Positions 1-11,934 of a stretch of 64,000 nt of DNA are shown here, piece by piece. Origin of the DNA: Hyalella azteca. Lineage: Eukaryota; Arthropoda; Malacostraca; Amphipoda; Hyalellidae. How positions within the stretch are numbered: position 1 is the stretch's first letter; the number at the start of each line of letters is the position of its first letter. Under the pieces are notes generated by a model, which saw nothing but the letters and a program-made list of their open reading frames with translations, was not told the DNA's origin and searched no databases. Where the stretch lies: NCBI RefSeq assembly GCF_000764305.2, contig NW_025941478.1, positions 80,873 to 144,872 on the forward strand, given 5' to 3'. A program made the translations under genes and the position numbers.

Positions 1-1247
1 TTATTAGTAAAGAAAATCATTGCACGAAGCTTACAAGAACGTTGTATTCGATGGCAATTCCTACCTGTAAAAACGCGTACGTTGGTATTCAAAATTCTGT
101 GTAACATGAAAATTTTAATATTCAAAAATCAGGTACTGCGTTATAATTACATTTGTGCAAACTTGTCCGTCTTTTGTGTACTTGGTTTTGACATATTTTC
201 AATTATTATTTTTTTACAAACCAATGCATGATCTTTGCAAGCAGCAATTGATCGATTTCTGATTTACCATCGGAAAAAACTAAATGTTCTGTGTTTTACT
301 TGCAAGATATTTTTAAAAAGACCAACGTTCATCTTTTATTGGCGAATTTGTTGTGCTGCGCCCGTTGCCCGTGCCCCTCATGATGCGACAGTTGAATACT
401 CTTTTAAAGTAGTAAGCCATACAATGTTTTCTACGAGAGTCAAGATTGAAGTTGTAAAAAACGGAATATTTGAGGATAAACTAAAGAAAACGAAGAAAAC
501 TTGCATGTGGGCTAGGCCATCATAGTTAACCCAACTGCATATTTTTCAAACAATTCACATTACTTACGTTTCTTAATCAATGATGAAATGGGAAGGCAGA
601 AACTAACACGGCTCAAATAACTATCATAAAACCATGGGTTATTCATTTTTATTATCGATACCGAAACGGCATTTCCGCGGAGACCAAACCGAAATTCCGT
701 CAATTTGTATTTGAAAATGCAATATTTATTTCAAAAATACATAGCACTATAATCATGGTCAATAGAATTCAGAGAACAGAATTGAATTTCTCACTCATTT
801 TCTTTCTTTGATTATGTAAGATATTACCTTGGTCGGCACGCAATCAATCTTTCCTTTCTCCATGATTGCTCAACTACCACATGAGAAGTTTACAAGAAAG
901 TCTCCCATTGGCATTCATTGCAACACTTCAGTAAACCAATCTTTTTCCCATCTGACGTTTCTTACATGAGTTATTCCGTCAAGTAATGAATACGTTTGGC
1001 ATTGTAAATCTTCATTTGGGTGAAACTACTTTTTCACGAGAATCTATGCGTAGTGTTACGAAAAATGGTATCGGTTGTTAATAAAAAGTTATGAATTAAA
1101 TCGTTTAACAATGACATCATTTTTTAGCCTCAGAATTTGGTAAAATATTAGATTATTTCCCTCAACATTTTCCAGTCCTGGATTGAAAACAATCAAGTAG
1201 TATTCCTAATCATTCCTCTTCAAATTTAAATGCTTACAGTATTTCAG
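1..1247. other. AT-rich non-coding stretch, no gene seen
   Basis: I see no conserved coding segment, RNA gene or tandem array. Short open frames here have low-complexity AT-rich composition and no supporting splice context. Confidence 0.5.
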
Positions 1248-1263
1248 TACTTGTCCGGTCTGA

Positions 1264-1583
1264 ATATCTATTCTTTACTCAATACCGACTACAAGGCTCT
1301 CCAGAAATAGCGTTGAAGACACTCCAATTTCCTCCAATTTCCTCCAACCTCCGACTGGTGACACCGGAAACGATTGTTATGAGGAACCGGAGCGGCTTGA
1401 GAAAAAAGTGGGAAGAAGGGGAAGAAAAGTTGCCCTCACAATCACACGCCAACTGAAACCTAACACCGCTCCTCCAGCAGTATGGAACGAACCTTGGTGC
1501 GGTGAGGTGTGTGGAGGTGTCCTCCTGACCATCTCTCTTGTCGTCTGCTACGCGTGGTTCTGTCGATCGATGAAACTACTCAG
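1264..1583 (+). CDS. Candidate exon encoding a single membrane segment (unrecognised)
   Basis: The frame is open from just after a TGA at 1261 and reaches a possible donor (CTCAG|GTATTT) at 1583/1584. It is more GC-rich than its surroundings. It reads as a basic patch (KKVGRRGRK), then NEPWCGEVCGG, then a hydrophobic run (VLLTISLVVCYAWF) and a basic edge (CRSMKLLR), which looks like one transmembrane helix. No start codon is fixed; an upstream acceptor (TATTTCAG) ends at 1247. The other two frames after that acceptor are also open for a while: one reads YLSGLNIYSLLNTDYKALQK then stop, the other runs to a stop near 1457. The true frame is therefore uncertain. I recognise no family. It could be an exon of a neighbouring gene or chance. 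Confidence 0.25.
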
Positions 1584-2510
1584 GTATTTCATGTTTAATT
1601 GTTGTATTTTGATATTAAGCTATGTTCTCTCTTGCCTACAATCGTGTAGGCCTAAATTTGTTTCTGTAAGTGTCTTTTGTTTGCTAACTCATCATAATTT
1701 CTGGCGATGATGAGCGTGCACAACACTCTTCGGATAATCATGAATGAATATTTATTAATAGATATGATATCTATACCGGAGCGTAGATGCACTCAGCATT
1801 CTTGGTTGTAAATACTGTATATTTATTATTTAAATAAGCAGTTAAAAGTCGATTTCATCAATAAAGATCCTATTCGAAATTGCGTTGCTTCTTGCCGATG
1901 AGATCGATAGCGAAGAATTCGCACGACCGGCACGGCGCTTGCGGTCAGGCCGGTGGCCCGGTTCTTCTTTTCTTAAATCTCATGCGTTTATGGCATTATT
2001 CTTTTATGGCGGGTCTTTGGTAATAATAATATAGAATTCCTTAGCAGAAACAGGGCTAAACTCATCATGATGCCCTAAGAACGGCCTCCGCTCCTGACAC
2101 CATTCTCGTACGTTTCCACTAATCACAGTTTTTTCATTTACGGTATGTTTTCAAATATTATCGTTCCTTATCCAGCCAAATTTCGTTAATAATTTCCAAG
2201 AATTTTTCGTCTGAGAAGTGAAAACTTATTATCTATGGGGAATAGAATCATTAATGTTATTTTTAGCTTGTAAACGCTGCTTACAAAATAGTTTTTCATT
2301 ATTGAATATCTTTAAACTGAAACCTCCACGAAACTTAGACCATATTCAGTAGACCATGTGAATGCGCTATTATGTCGGCTGTCTCTTCTTCTTGCCGATG
2401 TCAATATTAATAATAATGGGAGTCTAATAACTTATTTCCTAATGACGAATAAGACTAGTAATGACATAATGATGTTTGATAGAGAAATAATATCCTTTGT
2501 CTCGTGACTT
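1584..2510. other. Non-coding stretch, nothing recognised
   Basis: AT-rich sequence without a conserved coding segment or clear repeat. It leads into the 27-bp array. Confidence 0.45.
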
Positions 2511-2820
2511 GAACTGCTGGTGTTATCTCAGTGACGTGAACTGCTGGTGTTATCTCAGTGACGTGAACTGCTGGTGTTATCTCAGTGACGTGAACTGCTG
2601 GTGTTATCTCAGTGACGTGAACTGCTGGTGTTATCTCAGTGACGTGAACTGCTGCTGTTATCTCAGTGATATGAACTGCTGGTGTTATCTCAGTGACGTG
2701 AACTGCTGCTGTTATCTCAGTGATATGAACTGCTGGTGTTATCTCAGTGACGTGAACTGCTGCTGTTATCTCAGTGATATGAACTGCTGGTGTTATCTCA
2801 GTGATATGAACTGCTGGTGC
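2511..2820 (+). repeat. 27-bp minisatellite, about 11.5 copies
   Basis: The unit reads GAACTGCTGGTGTTATCTCAG followed by TGACGT or TGATAT. Two variants (GGTGTT and GCTGTT) alternate in the second half, so higher-order pairs have been amplified. The period is a multiple of three, so a frame stays open through it; the resulting Cys-rich peptide is a by-product of the repeat and not evidence of a gene. Confidence 0.95.
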
Positions 2821-4387
2821 AGAAAGCCTATAATTCTAAGAACAAATTACATGTGCGTTGCTGAAACGCCTGCAGCGCAGAGTATCGTTATCACGAGGCA
2901 AATAACAATTCGAACCTTAATGTATGGCAGAATTCTTTTTCTGTTCGCGATGCCTCTTACGGCCCATTTAATTCTACAATTTCTCAGACGACTTGCGCGA
3001 TAGCCCTTGTGTATTTAGACTTGTTAGTGATTATTAATCACGTATCCCATAAACAAAATTCAGTTCTTATCTACCGTTATCAATTGATTTCATTTCAAAC
3101 CATGATTTAAAGCGATATAATCAATGTTGACCGAATTTTAGCTTTTCCTTTGCCGCCCATAACATGTCCATGTGTTATTATCATTGGTCACAGATTATTT
3201 TATTAGCGTTGGCCACGCATAACATAAGATGTATTTCAATTGTGGCATGGAATTCCAGCCTGTTATGCTCTCCGGATCAGTGCTACCACTCACTTACAGG
3301 CGGAAGTGAGCGCTGCTTAAACATTGCGCTTGAACGAATAGATAAGTAGTACGATATTATTGAACGAATAGATAAGCAGTTCGAGATAAGTAGATTTCCT
3401 TACACGTAAATGTACTGCACATTTAGGGAAGGGTCTTTGTCTAATGCGACCTTCGTTAGTTAACTGAAATTCAAGTAATGTAAGACGAAATGAAAGGAAA
3501 TATGTAAAAAAATAAAATTAGAAACGCGCGACGCATTTTTTTACAAGTGCAAGGATCATGTAGCATAAGTTTGTTAGAACACCACATGGACTCGGCCATA
3601 GAATTTCCGTTTGATTGAATGCGTGGGCAGAAATTGAAAGAATCAAAATTGAGGGCAAGAATATAAATTCCCGATAGGAATTTAATCTGTCGAGACCAAA
3701 TAATATTGTATTGTCGGCACGAATTTGACTTTCCTGACTGAAACTTAGGTTGCCGGAAGAAGATTAAATGTCGACAAAAAGTCCAATTTCAGGAAGAACT
3801 TGAATCGTCAGGATGAATGTAAATGTCTGAAAGTGTCGGTTTGGTTGTGTTTATGGAAGCGGTGCAAGTTGCTGCTTGGCCACCCAGCTGTGAAATGAAC
3901 GATTCAGCAACGAACTGCACTTCCGGCTCACAATAGCTCGTAATAAAAATTGTAATTACACGGCAATGATTTGTGTCTTTTTAACGATCATTTAAGACTA
4001 CGCATAACTTCAGACTCAAAACATTACACAAAAATCTGAAATCACTAAATCACTACATATGAAATCACTTTACACAAATCACTACATTATTTATCTGCAA
4101 TACCATTGCTTATAGTTCATTGTTTGTAGTCATGATCCGTGACTAGACGCCACGAGTTTTTAGTTCATGTAGAATATTCAGCCCATACAGTACCTTATTA
4201 CGTGAAATAAATGAAAAATATCACCGCTAAAAGAAGTTTTAATTATCCACGATACAGCATTGTGATCAGTGGATGAAGTCTTGTACTGCAATTGCGCGAA
4301 TAGCACTAAAACTCCGATATTCTAATCGCTTAAGACATTTATATAATGTTCTTAGACTAATGCTCGAAAAATTTCTTATTTTTTCAG
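2821..4387. other. Non-coding stretch upstream of the C1orf198-like gene
   Basis: No gene seen. It ends in a pyrimidine-rich stretch (TATTTTTTCAG, AG at 4386-4387) that looks like a splice acceptor feeding the leader exon of the downstream gene, so part of it is probably a 5' UTR intron. Confidence 0.45.
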
Positions 4388-4731
4388 ACATGATGTCCAC
4401 CGAGTAACGTCAATCAAACTTGCATCGAATATAAAGGACATGAAGTGTTTCTGAACTGCCACTCCGTTCAGTCAAGTGTTTCTGAACTGCCACTCCGTTC
4501 AGTCAAGTGTTTCTGAACTACCACTCCATTCAGTCAAGTGTCTCTGAACTGCCACTCCATTCAGTCAAGTGTCTCTGAACTGCCACTCCGTTCAGTCAAG
4601 TGTCTCTGAACTGCTACTTCCTTCAGTAAAGCATCTCTGAACTGCTGCTCCGTTCAGTCAAGTGTCTCTGAACCGCTGCTCCGTTAAAGTCTCTTCGATT
4701 AAGTGCCACCCCAACAACTAGATAGACCAAC
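4388..4731 (+). promoter_or_regulatory. Probable 5' leader of the C1orf198-like mRNA, with two short uORFs and a tandem array
   Basis: The stretch lies between an acceptor ending at 4387 and the ATG at 4732. It holds two short upstream ORFs: 4390-4407 (ATGATGTCCACCGAGTAA) and 4440-4454 (ATGAAGTGTTTCTGA). The rest is largely a 31-bp array. An in-frame TAG lies 9 nt before the main ATG, so the protein cannot begin further upstream. The exon start is inferred from the acceptor only. Confidence 0.5.
4444..4690 (+). repeat. 31-bp minisatellite, about 8 copies, in the 5' leader
   Basis: The unit contains CTGAACTGCCACTCCGTTCA and then GTCAAGTGTTT. Copies drift towards the 3' end. If the leader exon is right, the array is transcribed and kept in the mature mRNA. 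Confidence 0.93.
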
Positions 4732-5523
4732 ATGGCGGCTATGGTGTTGCAAATGAGCAGCTCATCGTCTGTTCTCTCAACGCCTCCTCCCACACCACCC
4801 ATGGAAAATCCTGCGAACTATCCTTCTGTGCACCAGAAGAGAATGGCAAGCGGCGCTGCAACTCCAAGCTCTAACGACCCTCGTAAAATTTCTGTGCCGG
4901 TTACAGGGAACACGAGTAAGGGTTTACAGGTCCAGATGACCAGGAATTCTGCTGAAATTAAACCAGCGGTTGCATTGAATAACCCGATGCATTTAGCCCA
5001 GCAGGAAGATTTGCCAGAAGAAGTACTAACATCAAGCGATAGTTCTATGGATGACACCAACGTTCCGGTCTCAGGAACGAAAAATGCCACAGCTCAAAAT
5101 AACACCTCACATGTCCTACTAAATGGGAAAAACATTCCTAAATACGATCGGAAGGAACCTGACCAGCCACCCGCTCATAGTCAACTATCACGTCAACCAC
5201 AACCTCCAGGTCCTGATCAACCCCCGGTTCATGGTCAACCCCCGGTCCATGGTCAACAACCAGTTCATCCTGGTCAACCCCCGGTTCCAATTCAACCCCC
5301 AGGTCCCGACAAGCCACGCCAAAGCCACCCCAAGAGGCGGTCCATGGCAGCAGGCGCCCCCAAGTCCCTGCTGAACCCGGAGGACTACTTCCGCGGCGTG
5401 TCGCCCATGTGCAGGAGGCTGCTGGAGGACATGGCCGCCGTCAGGGAGTCCATGGGGCGGGACTGGGCTGCTCTTACGTATGAGCAGCAGTGCAAGATTC
5501 TGGACCAGGCCATCGTCGATGAG
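4732..5523 (+). CDS. C1orf198: C1orf198-like, coding exon 1 (residues 1-264)
   Basis: It begins MAAMVLQMSSSSSVLSTPPP and continues through disordered Ser/Thr/Pro sequence. A Pro/His/Gln tandem tract of about 40 residues, with repeated QPPVHG, lies around residues 140-195, followed by the first conserved DUF4706 block from about residue 216. The donor is GATGAG|GTACGA at 5523/5524, phase 0. Reading past the donor reaches a stop near 5595, which is intron sequence. Confidence 0.93.
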
Positions 5524-8500
5524 GTACGATCATTGTTTTATTTATTTATTTTAATATGGTTTGAGATCATCGATGTTCTTTTCGAGTTCATTTAACAGTT
5601 CCTCCTGTTGTTCATTTCATTAATTTGACGCAACTTTTTTCGGGTTAAGTTGTTTCATTTGACCTGAGCTATGGACTTCAACTTTGTGCGCACTAAAACA
5701 TTGAAAAATAAATTTTAAATGATTTTTTTTTATTAAACAAGGACGTCAAAGAATTCGCACTGACATTCATTTATTGCATGTTCAGTAAATAATTATTTGT
5801 CACCTTCATAACAACGAAAGCTCAATTATCTTAGTTCATTATCAATCTTGTCTTGCTCGCCACAAGTCACAGTCGATGCGCTAAATCACCGAATCATGTT
5901 ATTTTCCTAAGAATTTTCTCTCCCTATTGGGAGAGAAATTGTTATTGTTATAAGTTCCTTTTAGGTTCTATCAAACGTTCATCCAGATTCTAGTTACGCT
6001 AAGTGCGAGTGCGTCAATTTCGTGTCGCGGAACACTGCCAGAAACAACATTTATTTTGTGACTGAAATTCTTGAGATTTTTCCCTCGGCAATAAACGTTC
6101 TTGTCACACCACTTCTTCCCTTTCGAGTGCCGGTAAACGCGTTATTCCCTCAGTTCCTCCCCTTGGGAGTCTTGTAATGCTGTCCCTTTTCCCTCTGAGA
6201 GGTCCCCTTCCTATACGAGGGTATTAAATGCTTTTCTCGTATCCCCTCACTCGTAGAAATGTGTTAGAGCCTCATGGTAATTATCACGATAAATCTCATT
6301 GTAAACATCACAATAAATCTCATAGTAAACATTACAATAAGCCTCATAGAAATCATCACAATAAATTTCATAAAAATCGTCACGATTAACTTTATAGAAA
6401 TCATCATAATTATCTTCGCATAAAGTATCACAATTAACTTCATGGTCATCATCAGAATTAACCTAATATAAATCATCACAATCAGCTTCATGGTCATCAT
6501 CAGAATTAACCTAATATAAATCATCACAATCAGCTTCATGGCCATCATCAGAATTAGCCTCATAGAAATCATCAAAATCAGCTTCATGACAATATCAGAA
6601 TTAGCCTTATAGAAATCATCACAACAAGCGTTATGGCAATCATCATAATTAGCCTCAACGTAATCATGGCAATAATCCTACTTGTACTGTGCACAACGCA
6701 CAGGCCACGATGCGCCGCTACGAGCACGAGGACGCGTGCGCAGGCCCCGAGTGCGCATACTTCCCGAAGCTGCAGCTGCGCACCGGCCAGCGCATCGTCA
6801 GGGACGAGAAGCTCTCCCAGCGTGGCTATGTGAGGGGTGTGAGGGGAGCGTGTGACTAGCGTGGCTATGTGAGGGGTGTGAGGGGAGGACGTGTGACTAG
6901 CGTGGCTATGTGAGGGGTGTGAGGGGAGAGTGTGACTAGCGTGGCTATGTGAGGGCAATGAGGGGAGGGAGCGTGTGACTAGCGTGGCTATGTGAGGGGT
7001 GTGAGGGGAGGGCGTGTGACGAGCGTGGCTATGTGAGGGCAATGAGGGGAGGGCGCGTGTGACTAGCGTGGCTATGTGAGGGCAATGAGGGGAGGGTGTG
7101 TGACTAGCGTGGCTATGTGAGGGGTTTGAGGGGAGGGCGTGTGACTAGCGTGGCTATGTGAGGGAAGTGAGGGGAGGGCGTGTGACTAGCGTGGCTATGT
7201 GAGGGGTGTGAGGGGAGGGCGTGTGACTAGCGTGGCTATGTGAGGGAAATGAATGTAAAGTGTGTGCAGAGGTTCACGTTAACCTCAATTCGTCAGATAT
7301 TTCTCACATTGAATCAAAATAATTAAAATCTAATGGGTTTTAATAATTTTAAATGTTTATTTTGTTTATTTACTGATATTGCCCTAACGTCAGTAAGACT
7401 TAATACAATAATGCGTAGGCCTGCTTTTTCTTTGTTTCTCGTCATTTGGAAAGTCTATATATGGCTAATTTACGTTAACCCCACGACTAACGTACGTGAA
7501 TGTTTCATTGATTATTTACTTGCAGACCTGCAGCTGGCGAGACGAACACTCGGCGCCCTTCTCGTGGCACACGCGCTCCCAGATGGACCTCACCCTTGAT
7601 ACCCCGCCAGAGACACCCCTGGAGCCTCCATATCTGCCACACGAGCTCGACCAACAAGACGGGCGAGCCTCCAGCAAAGATAACCAGTCTTCGAAGAGTC
7701 CATCGTTCACGTCGCGATCTCAGAAGAGACCTCATCAGTCGCGCAGGACGAGATCGGCGTTCACATGGCACTACGAACCTTCCCCTCGACCACCCAAATC
7801 AAATTCAACTGAAATCCCAGACATCGTCAGAGATTCATCGCTGCAAATCAAGACTCATGTGGTGGTTCGAGCTGAAAACATGGACGGAGGCAATGCTGGT
7901 TTTCTCGACAAACTACGCGGGGCTTTTTGTAAGCTGACAACTTCTTGTATGCCTACGCAAAATTCCAGCGTATCTCAGAGCCTCCAGAGCTCCACGTCCA
8001 CGCCCCCTGACCTGAGACCTGCTCATGTTTTGGCCCAAGCCAAAGAATCGCAAAACACTTCCCTGCCCATAACTCTGCCTATCACGTCTCGGTCTCACGA
8101 TGGCGACCATGAAATTTTCAATGACAGCAACAATGAACTCGCAAATAATGACGACGAAATGAGATCGAGGGGTGAGAGCTACTTCGGAGACAGAAACGAA
8201 ATTGACGGACATTTTCGAGTTGATGCCGCTGTTAATTCTGTTAACAACAACCTTTCAGGGCCAAATTCTTTGGCTCAGGATGTTGGATCAATCGCTCCCA
8301 CAACCAACATCACCGCTAATCCATTATCAGTCACGTGCAGCAGTTCAAACAAACCCGACAACGGCAACAAACCCGCTGGCTTCAACCGCCCTCAGAACAA
8401 ACGAAGAGCACCGGAACCCGTCAAAAAACCGGCGCCGGCCCCGCCTGTCCGACACCCATCAACCCATATCGAAAACAACAGAAGTTTTCCCCTTCTTAAA

Positions 8501-8941
8501 GATGAGGACATCGTGGAGAAGAATGGTGGTGTTCACGAGAAGAATTTGAACCTTCTTAATGCCACGAACACGCAGGACCACCACGAAATTCTTGATAACG
8601 ACGACGCGGCCCAAAAATCCTTCGAGAATTTTATGGATGGAACCACGCTGGAGGACAAGCCGAGCGTAGACCTATCCACCAGTGGACAGGTGAGTTTAAA
8701 TTAAGGAAAGATTCATACTCCCTAGCGTACAAATAATTTTAACATTATCAAAGTACGCTGTTCTATTTACTTATTCTTTCGCTTGTTTGCAGCCTTGTTA
8801 CACTTATAATTAATCCATGTTATTATGGTATATTATTAACGCCTGCATCTATTGACGTTATTTTATGAAGGTCTTAGATCGTTTTCTATTCCTTAGGACT
8901 TCATCCCAAAAACTGGCTTCGATTTCTTGGACAACTGGTAA
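4732..8941 (+). CDS. C1orf198: C1orf198-like protein (DUF4706 family), four coding exons, 708 aa
   Basis: Spliced model: 4732-5523, 6704-6829, 7526-8689, 8897-8941, all junctions phase 0 with GT-AG introns. The conserved N-terminal block spans exons 1-3 (about residues 216-330): PEDYFRGVSPMCRRLLEDM, then RDWAALTYEQQCKILDQAIV, then RTGQRIVRDE, then WRDEHSAPFSWHTRSQMDL. These correspond to the SPMARKI, WARLP, TGQKVVRF and WQDEHSAPFSW blocks of vertebrate C1orf198. The C-terminus, IPKTGFDFLDNW, matches the same terminal motif of that family. In between is long, low-conservation, Ser/Asn/Pro-rich sequence that makes this protein about twice the vertebrate length (from memory, about 330 aa). The start ATG has a good context (AACATGG). 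Function: no established biochemical role for the family; none is claimed here. Confidence 0.93.
5524..6703 (+). other. Intron 1 of the C1orf198-like gene
   Basis: GT at 5524 and AG at 6702-6703 (GCACAACGCACAG). The first 700 bases are unique AT-rich sequence. From about 6255 it carries a degenerate 18/36-bp repeat. Confidence 0.85.
6255..6660 (+). repeat. Degenerate 18/36-bp minisatellite in intron 1
   Basis: Units resemble AGCCTCATAGAAATCATCA and AGCTTCATGGTCATCATCA, with many substitutions. It lies just upstream of exon 2. Confidence 0.85.
6704..6829 (+). CDS. C1orf198: C1orf198-like, coding exon 2 (residues 265-306)
   Basis: It reads ATMRRYEHEDACAGPECAYF, then PKLQLRTGQRIVRDEKLSQ and RGY. 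RTGQRIVR matches the TGQKVVR block of C1orf198. The phase-0 donor that joins to exon 3 in the correct frame is GGCTAT|GTGAGG at 6829/6830. Near-identical copies of this donor follow in the intron (see the array at 6821-7250), so the exact end could vary between transcripts. Confidence 0.88.
6821..7250 (+). repeat. About 40-bp minisatellite that starts inside exon 2 and repeats its splice donor about 11 times
   Basis: The unit reads CGTGGCTATGTGAGGGGTGT, then GAGGGGAGGG, then CGTGTGACTAG. The first unit overlaps the last nine coding bases and donor of exon 2. Each later unit carries another CGTGGCTAT|GTGAGG. Unit lengths vary slightly (about 39-42 bp) and GGGTGT / GGCAAT variants alternate. 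Confidence 0.93.
7526..8689 (+). CDS. C1orf198: C1orf198-like, coding exon 3 (residues 307-694)
   Basis: The acceptor is TATTTACTTGCAG at 7525/7526. The exon opens with TCSWRDEHSAPFSWHTRSQM, the best conserved block of the family. What follows is 360 residues of low-conservation, hydrophilic sequence: a basic stretch (SQKRPHQSRRTRSAF), a small amphipathic segment (FLDKLRGAFCKLT), Asn/Asp-rich parts, and a Pro/Lys tract (EPVKKPAPAPPVRHP) that could bind SH3-type domains. The donor is GGACAG|GTGAGT at 8689/8690. Several antisense and shifted frames over this exon are open but are shadows. Confidence 0.93.
8897..8941 (+). CDS. C1orf198: C1orf198-like, coding exon 4 (last 14 residues and stop)
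   Basis: A 45-base terminal coding segment after the acceptor TATTCCTTAG. It reads DFIPKTGFDFLDNW then TAA. The exact match to the C-terminal signature of the C1orf198 family fixes this exon despite its size. Confidence 0.9.
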   Translation, partial: DFIPKTGFDFLDNW

Positions 8942-10363
8942 TACCATAGGACTTCGGCTGCTCCTGGGATGACCGTTGACGTCCTGCCGAAAATTTCCCA
9001 CAAGAGTTGCCCTCTTCAGCGAAGACAGCCGCTTGCTGCGTCCACCAATCCTCATGTGCATTTGTCTTCACTAAAAAGATCGCGGGGTTATACAACGTTT
9101 TACAACCGGTTTTTATTTCAATCAATATGTCACTTGATCAACGACAGTTCACATATGTAGGTTTAACGACAGTTCACATATCCCATGCTGCACAACGTCA
9201 CTCAGTTCGCAACATCTTCCGGGTTTTGTACATTTGATTACTGCACTTGTGCCTCGTAGCTAGGGTTTGTTATACTTTTTATTCTACCTGTTACTTGAAT
9301 TATTGTAAATTATTTCGATATGTTTTCACCGGACCGCGTTTAAATGGAACGTCAATGTTGTACAGAATGTAACTTTCATCTCTCACACAATCTTCCTTCA
9401 CTTTTATACCGTCACTTTTGTACAAGTTTTAACTTTATAACCTGCCCATGATTATCTAGTATGTAATTTAGGTTATTTAATATCTAGTGTGTCATCTAGG
9501 GTAATATAATATCTAGTTTGCAATGTGGGGTTGTTTGATAATATCTAGTGTGTAATCTAGTGTTATATATAATATCTATTATTATTATTATTCCACGAAG
9601 AGATTGTCGTGGCGTCTCGTTCGGATCGAACTTCGAGGGCACGTTACAAGTGGCTAAAAAAGACACGAAAGGATAAAAACAGATGACGTCTATGCTAAAA
9701 CAAAGGACATATGCCAAGACTGACGACGTCTATGCTAGAACAAACAACACCTATACCAAACCAGTAATATACATGATAGATTAGATGACGGCTAGGTCTA
9801 AGATTCAAAGGCTCTACGGAAAAGTTCTGTTTTTAGGCGTCGACAAAACAACGGCAGCAAAGAAGCAGATGTTAATATCTAGTATGTAATCTAGGGTTAT
9901 ATAATATCTAGTGTTGAATGTAGGGTTATATAATATCTAGTATCAAGTGTAGTCACTGGTAGTAGATTTTGGAGAAGTGTTACTCACGTCTAGGTGATGA
10001 TACTATTACGTACAGGTAGGTTATGATAGTTCCCAAGAGCCTTATCCTATACCTATCATTATAGTTTAGCCGCATACTAGCTCTAGTACGTTTGCACTAG
10101 CTTTAAGCTCTATCTCATATTCCATACTTTGATTTACTATTTCCGTGCACGTTTGTTCCAACACAAACTTGTAAGTTCCTCATATTTATTTTTTCTTTGT
10201 ATTGCAGGCAGCATTTGCATGACACTTTTTATCACAACTTACTAGGGTTACACCTCTTCATCTCAACTTATTAACCTGTTCACCTCAAGTTATTAGTAAC
10301 GTACGTAGAGCTTATTAATCGTGTTTCGTCAATACGTACAGCCAATTGGAGTTGAGTTGTGTT

Positions 10364-10710
10364 GTACTCAACATGCTAAGTTTTTCTGTACTCAGCATGC
10401 TAAGCTATTCTGTACACAACATGCTAAGCTATAGTGTACTCAACATGCTAAGCTATTCTGTACTCAACATGCTAAGTTATTCTGTACTCAACATGCTAAG
10501 CTATTGTGTACTCAACATGCTAAGCTATTGTGTACTCAACATGCTAAGCTATTGTGTACTCAACATGCTAAGCTATTGTGTACTCAACATGCTAAGCTAT
10601 TCTGTACTCAACATGCTAAGCTATTCTGTACTAAACATGCTAAGCTATTGTATACTAAACATGCTAAGCTATTCTGTACTCAGCATGCTAAGCTATTGTG
10701 TACTCAATAT
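10364..10710 (+). repeat. 24-bp minisatellite, about 14 copies
   Basis: The unit reads GTACTCAACATGCTAAGCTA then TTCT or TTGT. Open frames through it are by-products of a period divisible by three. Confidence 0.95.
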
Positions 10711-11934
10711 AAAATCAATCCTATATTTAACATCTTCATCGTCAACCTTATCAACTATTCAATACTCAACAAACACTCAGCAATTATAGGAACCAAAATT
10801 TTTCAACAAGTTATTTCGACTACTGACTGAAGCTCATGATGTTATGTGTACATGTTAAAATAATTAACATTATCATTATATTGATGTCAGTGATTTATTT
10901 TAGACTAATAAGAGGTACGTCATTTCAAGAGCAAAATCGACTTGTTACTTACATGCTTCTACAAACTTTCCATTTGAAATTTCTCTCACTTTTCTATGAA
11001 TATTAATCAAGCTAGGATTAGGCGACCTTGTAATTAAACGCATTGTAGAGCACGTGTTTCAATTCACCGACTTTTTTTTATTATATTATATTAGGATGCA
11101 TTAATTGGTGACATATCGAGTGATGATTCTAAAAATGGTGGCAGCAGGATATAAAACAAAATTTCTCATAAAATACAAATCATTTATTCAACATCTCTTG
11201 TTCCATCACACGAGAGCTTCAATATTTTTTAAATAAATAACATATAATCTGGTAAAAGATCACGTCACCTTAGGCTTAATTATAAAAAAATGCAAGGCAT
11301 GCCAACGTCATCACAATACGGCACAATGAGGCCGGCACAATCGTCATCACAATATTTAATATCATTTTAATCATTACTTATTCACAAGTGAATCTGTCTA
11401 GTCACTAGTGAATCATAATAGTCACTAGTGATATCTTTCTGAACGCAAAATTTCTAACATTTTACGTCCTCGAGAACGTAAAAATTTTTACGCAACTTAC
11501 GCAGCCTCATTAAATCAAAGCTCACGCCTACATTCAAACGGAAGTCAAAATACAATCTTAGACGCACAGAAAAAATAAGAAGTCCGGCAGTTCAGATGAT
11601 AATAATTAAAATAACGAAATCCTGACTTGTTTTCAACGGCTCACTAATGTCAGAAAAGTCAGCTGTCTGAGGTAAATAAACTGGCACTAATTAGAATACT
11701 TAATATCTAATTAAGTATATGCAACGCTGCACACAGGATGGATGCGACATAACACAGATCGTCGTAAAAAGAACATTAGCTGCTCTCATGGCAGTTCTTA
11801 AGGGGAAATAATATGTGGTATAAAACCCATAGCTGCTTTTAAAAACCTCCAGTTAATGTAATGGAAGGTTCAAAACCTCAGTTGAAATAATACGCAAGCA
11901 ACACTTTCGATATTATCTATCTTAAGTATCCAGC

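Noticed and set aside
7505..8212. Antisense and shifted frames over exon 3 of the C1orf198-like gene
   Set aside because: Shadows of a GC-richer coding exon; the family blocks fix the true frame.
10346..10830. MLSYSVLN-repeat frame
   Set aside because: 24-bp array; no coding signal outside the repeat.
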